31,239 nucleotides of DNA from Condylostoma magnum (GCA_920105805.1 CAKKTI010000253.1:1-31239); one strand, 5' to 3'. Shown: positions 10,215 through 21,960, numbered from the stretch's first letter. Notes: generated from the letters alone by a model not told the origin. Program-made: numbers and translations.

Positions 10215-12035
10215 CTAATTGTTAATTATCCCTTGTAAATATGCGTTCTCTTCAGATAGGATCTATAGGTTTGCAGAGACTGCCGCTTTATACGATGTTT
10301 CTTAAGATTTTATTTCTTATAGTTTATCAGATAATTGTATTAAAAGTGAATCATAGTAGTTTTTGTCTCGAAATGGTTAAAGGTTATCATGGCACTATTG
10401 TATTGCTTATTTTATAGACTCATTTTCTTGTTTTGACTGTACTAGTTTCCGAGAGATTTATATTAACTCGTTTTGGCTGAATTGCAAAATTCTGTCTTAT
10501 TGTTCTATCTTTTGTTGATACTATTTTTACTTTTACTAGATTAAGTTTTCGTAGTATGAAATAATCTAGAATTTAGAGCAATTATCTAGTTAATTACTTT
10601 CAGTATTTTCAAATTATATATAAGGAGTTAGCTCATTAATTGGAACAGATGCTTTCAGCGTATCTTTAAAGTAATCTAATGGTATAACATTTCCGTTATC
10701 CTAAAAGAACTATTCTTTGTGTTTAAAATCGTAAATTATACTTTCTACTAATCTTTGGTATTATTTCTTAATTTATCCATCGGTTTATTACTCATTTTCT
10801 ATTTATTATTAGGCTTAAGCAAATGCTTATTCAAACTTATCAGGCAATTCAAGCACCTTCTTATTCACTTCTAATTATTTCAGTTTTGCTTCAATTTAAT
10901 TAAGTTTGCTTGAAAGTTTATACTTTATCTTTTACACAACCTGAATAAAGAATTTAACTGAGCTAAAATTATAAAGATTGTTAATTCTTTTCTCATTATT
11001 CTAAGCATCTGTATAAAGCTTTTGCAATTAATTTATGACTTGCTGTAAATTTGCAGAGTTTTCAAATTAATTAAGTTATTCGCTTAAATTAAGTAATTAT
11101 TACAGCAATTTTTCATGATCTTAACTAGAGGAATGTTGAAATTACTCTAATAATTATCGAAACTCATTATACAATAAGCAAACATTCAAACCCTCTTAGA
11201 ACATTGGCTCATACTACGGGAAGTTTTACTATTTAATATTATTCAAAAATCTATCAAGGGTAATAGAACTGTTAGAAAGGGACCCTTGACTATAAAAGAA
11301 GTCGTTTTCTAGATCCTATAATTTATTCTCAATTTTACTCAAATCAGAGACTAGATTTATTGATAATCTGCTCACTTTATCTAATGACTTCATCAAAACA
11401 TTGCGTTGTATTCCAATTTCCTCACATATAGGAAACTTTTTAATCAATTCCTATAATTTAGCTTCAAATCCATTTTTCTTCCTTATAATATCCTCATTAA
11501 TGGTTTCTGCTTTCTATTACAAGTTTCCATGCCTCATGATAATGTCATCCTAATACAGCATTGTGCACTTCATTAAAGCATCCCCAGCATTAATCCTATA
11601 CTTCACAGATTTGCAGATCTTGTGTATAACATTGCTGTGGGTCATGTAATTAAAGTATAAATTTCTGTATAGGTCGGATTATTAGTTGAATTTAAACTCA
11701 ATTTTTTCTAAAGTCTAACTAACCTGGCTAAATCTTTATTTAATTATGGTAAAATCAAACTATTATGGCAACTGATACTAATTTGGAAGGGAATTGTTTT
11801 CTTACCATCGGCTAAATTAAATCTTAAAATTCTTGTTAATGTTTGACTTACGGAATAAGTAAAATTTAGGTACTTCTGAATTCAAGGTTTAATGAATTTT
11901 CCCTCCTTGGTCTAATAGAAAAGCATTTTCCTTTTAAATATTAAGTCTATCACATATATAATTTAAACTTTCATCACTTACTTCAGAGGAATTAAGAACC
12001 ACTTTTCCTTCATCTACATAGATTACTTTGACCAT
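10215..12035 (-). CDS. coiled-coil scaffold with ubiquitin-like N-terminus, ATG11/FIP200-like
   Basis: ATG 12035 begins MVKVIYVDEGKVVLNSSEV. Residues 1-65 fit a beta-grasp ubiquitin-like fold ending in FYLFRKS, comparable to the F-L-F-N-K motif that closes this domain in FIP200 and plant ATG11. A helical block follows (QQSDLYRNLYFNYMTHSN, KYRINAGDALMKCT), as in the ATG17-like region, then long Gln/Glu/Lys heptads (LEQFQHSSSQDHEKLLQQLL, ISYYENLIQQKQKQYQQKI). If the TAG at 10215 is the stop, the product has 606 residues, short for ATG11 or FIP200 and lacking a claw domain. If the frame continues, it gains EF-hand and IQ regions. Known homologues scaffold the ATG1/ULK1 complex in selective autophagy. 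The domain order supports this, but sequence identity is weak. Confidence 0.6.
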
Positions 12036-12168
12036 TTTTGTATTAAGACACTAAACTTAGTAGTTTATAGTGGTATTTGGAGCAATAGTTATATATAAGG
12101 AGTTGTTTTGTATTAAACTATAATTTAGTGTTCTTTGGTTAAACATATACTAACATCTTTTATATATA
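12036..12168. promoter_or_regulatory. divergent promoter region, scaffold gene and BRR2
   Basis: 133 AT-rich bases lie between divergent start codons. An 8-nt inverted pair, acactaaa (12048-12055) and tttagtgt (12124-12131), lies roughly symmetrically inside it. The region next to the BRR2 ATG is a TA run (tatatataatg). That it drives both genes is inferred from position. Confidence 0.45.
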
Positions 12169-15100
12169 ATGTCAAGCGAATAAAGGCGTAAATAGAAATA
12201 TAACAAAGAGCACGGATAGGTTCTAGTTTAGCAAAGCAAGCGTGACCCCACACAAAGAAATGAGCCAACAGGAGAAGCTCAATCTCTTAGGAACATGCCC
12301 TTAGTCCCTATGGGAAGTGCTATACGCAGAGAAAAGCCCGTCAATACAGAGTTAAAAGAAATAGGTAAAATTAGGAAGAACAAATAGAAGGTAAGCTAGA
12401 ACCTAGTTTATAAGCCTAAAACCCAAGAAAGCCAGACTATATACGAATAACTTTTAGACATTATTAAAAATCATCTAGGTGATGAAACAGATACTACCAT
12501 AAAAGGTGCGTTGGATGAAGTACTTGCAATAATGAAAACTTAAAATATGCAGGAGTCGGATAAAAAGGATGAAATAGAATACTTGATAGGACCCGTCAGT
12601 AATGAAACTTTTCATAAATTTGTTATATTTTCTAAGCGATTGATTGATTATTAGCCAGAAAGCGTTAATTATGACGATGATGATGATGCTAATATAGTGT
12701 TAGATTAAGAATCAAGTCAAAGCGATGATAGTGATAGCGAGGAGGAAGATATATAGGAAATACTTGATCCTAGTAAAATTAACAAAGACTGGCTTTAAGG
12801 CTACTTAAGCCAAATTGGAAAATAGGACGAGATTTAAGAGGTTTTATAAGCTTTGTCTTATGAAAGTATCAGATTAGCTGAGAATAAATTAGTAATATTG
12901 CTTGGAACTCAGCATTTAGAGCATATAAAAATCCTACTATGGAACAGGTTCTAAATATACTGAATTACTTTATACCAATTAGCTGAATCTGAGGAGGAAA
13001 AATCAGAAATTATAAAAAGTTTAAAGCAACACGAACAAGGCAAGTAATTGATTAACGTTATATAAGAGAACTAGCAATCAAAGTTACAGCCTTCTAGAAT
13101 AATTGATATTTCCTAACTTGAGTTCACTGAAGGAGCACATACTCAAACTAATAAAAAAGTGATCATTCCTGAGAATGCTGATAGGGAGTCTAAGTAGGGT
13201 TATGAAGAAATTTATATACCGGCCAATGTAACAGAACAGAAAAGGAAAGAAAAACGAATAACAAAACTACCCAAATGGACATAAAATGCTTTTGGCAATA
13301 TAAAGTCGTTAAATGCTATATAGACAACTGTTTTAAACACTGCTCTTTTTAGCTCTCATAATATGCTTATTTGTGCTCCTACTGGAGCTGGAAAAACAAA
13401 TATTGCCTTGCTTTGCATTCTTTAAGTTATGTAATAGTACAGACAATTAGATAATTTCAAAGTAGTTTATATGGCACCAATGAAAGCTTTAGTATCGGAA
13501 ACATGCGGTAATTTATCTTAAAGGTTATCGTCCTATGGTGTTACTGTTAGTGAATGTACAGGGGATTTTAGTTTAACTAAATGGTAGATTTCTCAAACCT
13601 AAGTAATAGTAACAACCCCTGAAAAATGGGATATAATTACACGAAGAAGTGGAGACAAGCTATTATCAGATACCATACGACTGCTAATTATAGATGAAAT
13701 TCACTTATTACATGATACCAGAGGCCCTGTAATAGAAGCTATAGTAGCTAGAACCCTTAAAAAGTTTTCCTAAAACATAAGGCTAATAGGTCTTTCAGCT
13801 ACACTGCCAAATTACCCTGATATAGCTAACTTTCTAAAAGTACAACCCCAATACACATTTTTCTTCGACTCTACTTACCGGCCAGTACCATTAGACTAAT
13901 ACTTCATAGGTGTAATGGAAAGGAAATCAATAAAGAGGATGTTACTCATCAATCAAATTTGCTATGAGAAGATAATAGAGCGAGCAGGGAAACACTAAGT
14001 AATAGTTTTTGTCCACACTCGTAAAGAAACAGCAAGAACGGCTAAAACAATTATAGAAATGGCCTAAAATCGTAATTAACAGTAATTGCTTTTAAAAGAA
14101 GATTCAGGATCCTATCACCTACTGCAAAACATGGTACATAAAGTACAGAATTAGGATTTAAAGGAACTACTGCCTTTTGGCATAGGAGTGCATCATGCTG
14201 GGCTGGGGAGTGATGACCGTAAACTGATAGAAGATCTCTTTGCAGATTTCCGTCTAAATGTTCTTATAACAACAGCAACTTTGGCATGAGGAGTAAATCT
14301 TCCTGCTCATACTGTAATAATTAAGGGAACATAAGTCTACAATCCTTAGAAAGGTACTTGAAATGAACTCTCACCTTAGGATATGCTGTAAATGATGGGA
14401 AGAGCTGGGAGATTTGGATACGAGACTAAGGGAGAGGGAATTGTTATTACTTCTTAGGAAAAATTACGTTATTACTTATCATTGCTTAATTAGTAACTTC
14501 CTATAGAGTCTTAGATGATCGGGTAACTAGAAGAACACTTAAATGCCGAAGTATTGCTAGGCCATGTTTGAGATATACAAGAGGGGGTTAACTGGCTTAA
14601 TTAGACTTACTTGAATATACGACTGGAGTAAATGCCGTAATTGTATGGATGTACTGGGGATTTGATGCAATTTAAGATAGATTTACTGCACTCCGCTGCA
14701 GTTAGACTGTAATAGGCAGGGATGGTTATTTATGATACCAGAAAGGGCACATTATAGTCTACATCAATGGGCTAGATTGCAAGCTAGTTCTATATAAAAC
14801 CAAAATCAATGAGTATGTATACAAATAGTATTAAATCTTACATGAGTTCAATTGATCTTTTGCGAATATTTTCCTTATCACATGAGTTTTAATTCATACC
14901 GGTTAGAGATGAGGAAAAATTAGAGATTAAAAGATTGATTGAGAGAGTTCCTATTCCAATAAAGGGCTCTATCTCTGACCCTAGTACTAAAATGAATATT
15001 TTACTACAAGCTTATATTTCTAAGCTAAAACTCAACGGTTATACATTGATGTCTGATATGATTTATATAAGTTAAAGTGCAGGGAGGATAATGCGAGCTC

Positions 15101-18100
15101 TTTTTGAGATTTGCTTGAAGAAAGGATGGGCTTAGGTTAGTTACACTCTACTTGATCTTTGCAAAATGATTTAGCATAGAATGTGAGGAGTTATGAGTCC
15201 TTTGAGGTAGTTTAATGTTCTAAGTTAGGAACTGCTGGTATAGTTAGAAAGAAAGGAAGGACTACCATGGGATCATTATTTTGATATGACGAGTTCACAA
15301 ATAGGAGAACTGCTGTATAATACAGGCAAAGGATAATAAGTGCATGAATTAGTACATAAGTTTCCTAGATTAAAAGCTAGTGTGTATGTGTAACCCATAA
15401 CTCCGTTGTATGTTTAAATCGAATTAGTCATTCAATGCAACTTTACATGGGATGTAAAGTATCATGGGCCTGCTGAGTTGTTCTGGATATTTGTTGAAGA
15501 TGTAGACGGTGATATTATTCTATACAGCTAATAACTCCTAATAAAAAGAAAGTATTAAGACTAGGAAAATATCATTACTTTTACTATACCTTTATTTGAA
15601 CCTATACCTCCTTAGTACTTTTTAAGGATTGTAAGTGATAAGTGGATTAAGTCAGAGCTTATAATACCTATTTCCTTTTTAAGTCTTATACCTCCTTAAA
15701 GATTTATACAACCTTTGGAAATAGAATGTTAGTAAGAGCTTCTTGTTAGGTCTATTGAGTGGGACTAGATCTAAGATTATTTTAAGTTTGATAAATTTAA
15801 TAAATTACAGAGTTAGTTGTTTAGCTTAGCTTATGAAACTGATGAAAGCTATTTTATAGGTGCTCCTTCTGGAGCAGGGAAATCTGTCATAGCTGATTTG
15901 AGTTTAATCAGATTTTTAGCAGTGAGTAGTAAAACTGCTGTATTTATATGCTAAAAACGAGAAACTTTGAATAAGCAAGAAAAGCAGTGAAGTTAAATTG
16001 CTGAAATTTTCAGTTTAAGTATTGGAAGTTTAACAGGAAATTTTGATAATGATAGGAAAATCTTTTAGAATTCAAGGATTGTTTTATCTACTGCATATGA
16101 TTTGCTACTATTGACTAATAAATCTAGAGCAAGAGAGATATACAGTTCTTTTGGGCTGATAATTATCGACTAATTACATCTTTTACATTAGTAATAATGT
16201 GTAATGGAGATTTTGTTAACTAGAATAAGACAGTATTATCTTATAAAGTAATTAAAAGTAAGGTGAATAAGTTAGGGTTATTCCATAGCAAATTCCAAGG
16301 ATTTGTGTGAGTGATTAGGAATTTAAAGCAAAAATTGTTATAATTTTAACCCAAAAAGCATAAATTAAAAGTAACAGCTGATATTTTAAACCTTTGAATA
16401 GAATTATAGAGATTTTAGATTATAAGCCATGACCAGACCAATTTATTAAGCAATTTAGTAGTTTTCTAGAGACAATAACACTATTATCTATGTGTCCGAT
16501 AGAAAAGTAGCATATTAAACAGCAGTACAGTAAATGGATTATTTAAAGCAAGATGGTAAGAATAAACAAAATACAAATGACTTAGAGACTGAAGATAATC
16601 AATTAATTGAGCTGTACTAAAATGGAATAGGAATACTTCATCAATCAATAACTCCTTAGGTTTAACTAAAACTAATTGAAGCTTATAATCAACACAGAAT
16701 CTAGATAATGATAATAATATACGGAGCAATAACACACTAAATCACTGCAAAATTAGTTATAATACAAGACACACTGAAATATGAGGGAAAAGAACATAGA
16801 TATTGTAACTATAATGCTTGAGAAGTAGTAGAAATGGCAGGTAAGCTGAGATAAAACAAATCTTCATACCTTCTAGTACAATGCCACTCAAATTTAAAAG
16901 ACTACTGGAAGAAATTCTTAAGTGAGCCAATTCCTATAGAGTCGAATTTAGACAATCACTTAAATGACTGAATCTGCTACGACATATGCAACAGAGTAAT
17001 CAAGAGTTACTAAGAAGGAATAGACTGAATAACCTGGACATTCTTCTATAACAGATTAACAAAAAACCCTAATTATTACAACCTTTAAAGTGTATAGGCT
17101 TAGTACATCAATGATTTCTTATCATAGCAACTAGACTCATCAATACAAGAGTTAATATAATAAGAATTAATTGAGAGCGATAATGGGCAACTAAAAGGAC
17201 TCAATTTAGGAATGATCAGTAATCATTATCTTGCATAATGTTCGACTATCTAAATGTACTCACAGTCAATTACATCCTAAACGAGATTAAAAGGATTAAT
17301 TGAGATTTTATCATCCTCAAGTGAATTTGAAGACATAGTCATTGAGTAAGGTGAAAGTAAAACCCTTAAGTAAATTAATGAACAGCTTCCTAATCAGCTT
17401 AATAAAGAATAACTAAATAATCCCTCTGTAAAAACCTAAATTCTACTATACGCCCATTTTGCCAGACTCCCTTTACCTTAATCAATGCTCATAACGTAAA
17501 TTCAGATTATACAAACAGCCCATCATTTGATACAGTCGATAGTTGATGTATCAGGAAGTAATTGCTTGCTAAAACCAGCTATATATGCAATGACCTTAAG
17601 CTAAATGATAACTCAGGCCATGCTTGACACTGACTCAACTCTTAAGCAGCTTCCATATATGACTCAAGAAATAATACAAAAGCTCAGCCAAAATAACATA
17701 GAGGACGTTGTAGATTTCATGAATATGGAAGATGATGAAAGATAAAGTATTACCTAGTTCAATACTGATCAAATATAAAACCTAGCCGGAGTATGCAACA
17801 CTTACCCTTCAATCAGCATGAGCGTACAATCCCCAGAGTCAGGAGTAACTGGCGATGTTTTACAGGTTTTAGTAAAATTAGAACGAGAAAGTGATTACTC
17901 TGATACAGTGAATGCACCTTTTCTTCCATTCTAAAAGCCCGAGAACTGGTGGGTAGTTGTAGGCAGTTCATAAGGAAACATTCTTATGGGAATTAAAAAA
18001 GTTCAGCTTAAAGATCAAATTGAGGTCCAGCTTCCTTTCCTAGCGCCTTAAATTGGATAACATTCATTATAAGTTTTACTCATAAGTGATTCTTACCTTG

Positions 18101-18147
18101 GAGCAGATCAAAGTGAAGATTTTAATTTAAGAGTTATTTCAGATTAG
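12169..18147 (+). CDS. BRR2: Brr2 (SNRNP200) U5 snRNP helicase, complete
   Basis: 1992 residues from MSSEQRRKQKYNKEHGQVLV to TAG 18145-18147, followed by an in-frame TAA. This is close to the usual length of about 2150. An acidic N-terminal region precedes cassette 1: motif I APTGAGKT (403-410), motif II DEIH (509-512), motif III SAT, HHAGLG (about 675) and GRAGR (744-748), then winged-helix and Sec63 units. Cassette 2 has motif [10 protein letters not shown] (1231) but motif II is DQLH (1334-1337) and motif III is absent, then a second Sec63 unit near the C-terminus. Brr2 unwinds U4/U6 snRNA during spliceosome activation in the nucleus, and the second cassette is a regulatory pseudohelicase in known homologues. 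TGA encodes Trp in L-A-W-G-V (14287) and K-G-T-W-N (14359). No intron is needed. A Rab gene starts 8 nt downstream. Confidence 0.97.
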
Positions 18148-18155
18148 TAATTTAA

Positions 18156-18839
18156 ATGTCGATTTTTGAAGAAAATGAAGGAATTTAGTAAATTTTCAAA
18201 GTGGTGTTGATTGGTCCGGCTGATGTAGGTAAAACTGCATTGATTTACAGATATGTTTTGAATGAACTGCCAGCTGGACTTACTTCGACTGTAGGAGTTG
18301 AGTTTACTAAACGTATTATAAAAGATAACGAATCACTCAATAACTACTAGTTGCACATATGAGACACTGCTGGATAGGAAAGATTTAAATCGATTACAAA
18401 GCAGTAAGTTATATACAGTCATTACAAAGGAGCAGATGCTTGTTTACTTGTTTATGACATTGCAAATCAAAGTAGTTATGATGATTTAGAGTATTGAATA
18501 CAAGAGTTGCAGGAAAACACTGATGCCTAGTGTATAGTGTCTTTAATAGGTAATAAAATAGACTTAGAGGAAAAACGATAGATATAAAGAGAGCAAGGGA
18601 TAGAATTTGCAGAGAATCACGGAATCTTTTACTATGAAACTTCAAGCTTTTATGCTAGAAATGTAGAACTTAACGAGCATTTGCAGGGTGGAATTGACAG
18701 TATTATGGAAATTATTATAAAAAAGGTGATAAATTCGCAGGTAGTTTCAGCAGAAGATTCTTTATAGAGAAATGAAGGGATTAGATTACAGTGCTGTCAA
18801 TTGTATAAATGTCCTATTAAATCTCAATGTTCCTGTTAA
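18156..18839 (+). CDS. Rab-family small GTPase with CxC prenylation end
   Basis: 222 residues after removing a 15-nt intron (18404-18418). G1 is GPADVGKT, G2 Thr lies in LTSTVGVEF, G3 is WDTAGQE, G4 NKID (GNKIDLEE) and G5 ETSS. The Trp of WDTAGQ is TGA (18360) and its Gln is TAG (18375). The protein ends KSQCSC before TAA 18837-18839. This CxC end is a geranylgeranylation signal and must be C-terminal, so the TAA is a true stop although TAA is Gln upstream in the same gene. A second in-frame TAA follows two codons later. G1 has Ala-Asp where Rabs usually have Asp-Ser. The C-terminal region is Cys-rich (QCCQLYKC). Role: membrane-bound switch in vesicle traffic. The subfamily was not assigned. 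Confidence 0.93.
18404..18418 (+). other. 15-nt spliceosomal intron in the Rab gene
   Basis: The sequence gtaagttatatacag starts GTAAGT and ends CAG. Removing it changes K-Q-Q-V-I-Y-S-H-Y-K-G to K-H-H-Y-K-G, restoring the usual Rab spacing between the switch II helix and the YY-x-G-A segment. Fifteen-nt introns are a hallmark of heterotrich ciliates. Its length is a multiple of three, so retention would not shift the frame. Confidence 0.85.
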
Positions 18840-18841
18840 AA

Positions 18842-21640
18842 CTAATCATTATTTTCCCTGTTAACTTCAACTTCTTAACTAAAATGGGCAGGTATTATGT
18901 CAAATAACTGCTATTCATCACGAGGTTTTTGTCTATTTTGTTATATTAGTTAATCCACTATGTCAATCATGTTATTAACTTGATTTTAAAGGTCATCATA
19001 TGCAGATGATTCATGAGCTATCTGTCTTTCTAGATTACCAACTCGTGCACAGTACTCGTCATTTCTCCCTGTTATAGTTTCGTATATTTCCTTAAAAGCT
19101 CCCATTACTGGATGATTCTCAGGTAGGCGGCAATTTGGCCCACTTTAGTATAAAGCTGTGTCTATAGTCCCATCAGATTTAACGTATTAGTAGTCAATTT
19201 CATCATACAGAACCTTTTAAGCCAGTTCTATATTTCCTGCTTGCTCACAGTCAAGAATTGTTCGGAGTTTTGCAACTGCTTTCTGGATTTAAACTGTGCC
19301 TAATCTCAACTCCCTTCTTTTAGCCATTATAACCTTAGTAATCGCTTATTTTCACATTAGTTTGTACCTTTAATCATAATCCTAGTCGGGCAGCATCAAA
19401 TCTAGATTCAGTGTTTTGTAAAAATCATTGTTTTCTTATTTGTCTTATTGCTTTAGATTATGGATTTCAGTATTGAAATCTGGAAACTCACTTTGAAATT
19501 GCTTTATTATATGCTGATCTAATATGAAAACAGTCGAGTTTTTAAGAGCTTTGCATTACAACTGATGTGCATTGTCAAAAATTGAGTAGAATGGATGGAT
19601 AAATGTTAAAGGTTGGACTGTTCAAAGCGCTATTTCTTAGGGATAATTTCCAATTGGATTAGCGTTTATAGGAGCATCGTTTAATCTTTATATATATCCT
19701 TAGATTCCTTTTTCATCAAATACAGGAATTACTTATGGAAATTATTTTAGAGCTTTTAGATCTCTTATATCAAAATTGTATTAATAGAAATCATCTAAAT
19801 CCTTTGGTTTTTGGTCTATTTTAGGATAATCTTCAATACTTTTGATGTCATAGTACATTTTTAGCATATGAAGATGTCTTTCATTAATCGTCATAGAGAT
19901 TTCTAGCTTTCCTTCCATAACCAAGTACATAAATCTAGATTCTTATCCTGGCTTATACAAATACCCATTCCTCTTTACACTAATTGGCCTCATTATATAT
20001 GGAAGTTCTCTTAAAGCTCTGCTTGGTAATTTCTAGAAATACGGTACTTTTAAAATCTACTCAATTATCATCTCTCTTTAAGCATCATTATACCTAAACG
20101 AGTACTTTCTTAACTACTAAGCAAACCCAGGTATTTTATTAGCGACAATTGTAAAGTTCTCCAAATTCAGTTCAGCTAATGTGCAGTATCCAAGTGAAGT
20201 AATAGTTGCAGTTCTAGGAATATCATATATCAGTGCAATTTCCCCAAAATGGCATCCTATGTCTAAAACTTCCATTCTATGAAGCTTCATCTTCATATCT
20301 TGAATAAGAGGTAAACATGAGCCATTGATAACAAAATACATTGACCTACTTATTTCTCCTTGTACTATTATATCAGACTCAGGTTTTGTAAATCTGTTAA
20401 TCAACCTATGCATCAGAGTCTCAATGATTCTAAAATCTGTATTGATTATAGGATTTTAAGAAATCATTTTCTCATATATATAAGTATTTACCTTAGTTTG
20501 AAGAGTAGGTGATAAGTAATTCTGAAACATTTCATACTCCCCTTGCATTGACAATGCTCCGTGTATTTAAGTAAGGTAATTCAGCACATCGTTTTAAATT
20601 ACCTTGGGTAGGCTCATTTCACTCATAGTAGTCATAGCACTGTCCAGCATTTCCTAAAAGATAGTAGTTCTTCTTCTCAAATTCGTCATTAGAACTGCCA
20701 TTTCTCCAAATAGCACAGCTGATATTAGTGCACCTATTAAAATCAAAATAGATGCCACAAGAGCCTACTGTTAGTTCCTTGGGCCTATTTCACCACCTAC
20801 TAAAAGCCATATAGCATGGTAAAAACTTACACAATAACGTCTTATCAGTCCCTCCTCATATAAATTAGTAGATTAATAGCCAAAATCCGGTACTGGAATT
20901 CATTCCTCGTCCTGCTTTACTATTATATACCAAAAACAACCGGTTAAGTGCATTCAAATTATAAGGTAGAATAAAAGTTATAGCAGTTTCAATGTAGCCT
21001 TTACATTTTCTCGGGTTCTGGTATGTCTTACTATTCTTCCTAACCTGAGAATTCGAATAAGTTTTAATAAGTCGGAAAAACGAATTATATTAGCAGTTTC
21101 TTAGTCACTTTGCTCCTAAAATGCTATGTAGAGTAAATCTATTGGTAAACTTGCCGGCAGGTCAAATAAGAAGTCACCTTTGAGATAATTATTAGAAATT
21201 AGCTTTAGATCTATAATTTCTTCGCCTTTTTCATCCAAATAAGATGTTCTGAAGTTTAAAATAATATCAACAATAAACATTACATCTGTAAACAAATTTA
21301 CAATAAAAATAGAAATATGCTCATCTGGAGTAAAAGCTACTAGAATAGGAATCATAAAGCAGTTATACACGGCTAAAACCATTGTAAATAAATCTCATTT
21401 GGTACGAAATGGCCTAGTGATTCTTATAATGTATTAAAAGCTTTTTACTTTTTTCAATGCTTCGTTTTCTGGAATCTCTGCTGATTCTACAGAGTCAAAA
21501 CTATCAGAGAAATCATCTGAGGCATCTTCTGTTTTATAATATTAAAATGATCGTAAAGCCTGGTAATTGACTCCCTTTGCTTCATTTTCTCTTTGATAAG
21601 TTTCATCGTATGGGTGCTCTGTTGCTATTCTATCAATCAT
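18842..21640 (-). CDS. cyclic-nucleotide-gated channel with two cNMP-binding domains
   Basis: 932 residues from MIDRIATEHPYDETYQREN. S1 starts at WDLFTMVLAVYNCF with TGA for Trp, S2-S3 include VMFIVDIILNFRTSY, and S4 is the charged helix LLKLIRILRLGRIVRHTRT. S5 is followed by the pore AIWLLVGGEIGPRN (filter at about 281-286) and S6 (LVASILILIGALISAVLFGE). The filter is not GYG. It resembles the G-E-T-P-P of animal CNG channels, which suggests a non-selective cation pore. The first cNBD, about 415-515, keeps FGEIALIYDIPRTAT, with the Glu and Arg that hold the phosphate. A second cNBD starts near 535 (YFQKLPSRALRELPYIM, YLVMEGKLEISMTI) but its phosphate cassette is diverged and displaced by an insertion. 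The tail is coiled-coil. The end is TAG 18842-18844. Confidence 0.93.
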
Positions 21641-21960
21641 TTTAAATATTTTTAATTGTAGTACAGAAATCAAGTTTAGACTTAATAATAATTATGCTTT
21701 AATATAGAATTTTTAGGATGTTTTTGTTAAGTTTAATGTAATTTTTATTACTCAGATTTTTAATAAGTTGAAGTAATTGCTGTACTGATAGTTTATTGAT
21801 TAAAATATGCTTGAATTGATTTTAATTTAGGAATAATTGAAATATTATTCTTATTATCCACATAATAACTTACATTCAACTATAATTCTTTAAAATTACA
21901 AGCTCTAATTTATTATAAAAAATGTAAGCATAATTTTAAGGAACAAAGGGAATTGAAGAT
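21641..21960. other. divergent intergenic region, CNG channel and coiled-coil gene
   Basis: 320 very AT-rich bases lie between two divergent start codons. No persistent coding frame, tRNA-like fold or tandem repeat was seen. It presumably holds both promoters and short 5' leaders, but no motif can be named. Confidence 0.5.

Noticed and set aside
12048-12131. 8-nt inverted pair in the BRR2 divergent promoter as an operator
   Set aside because: Short words of this composition are expected by chance in AT-rich DNA, and I did not see the pair in the other divergent regions.
16484-18645. Minus ORFs inside the BRR2 and Rab genes
   Set aside because: They lie opposite conserved helicase and GTPase motifs and show no signature of their own.
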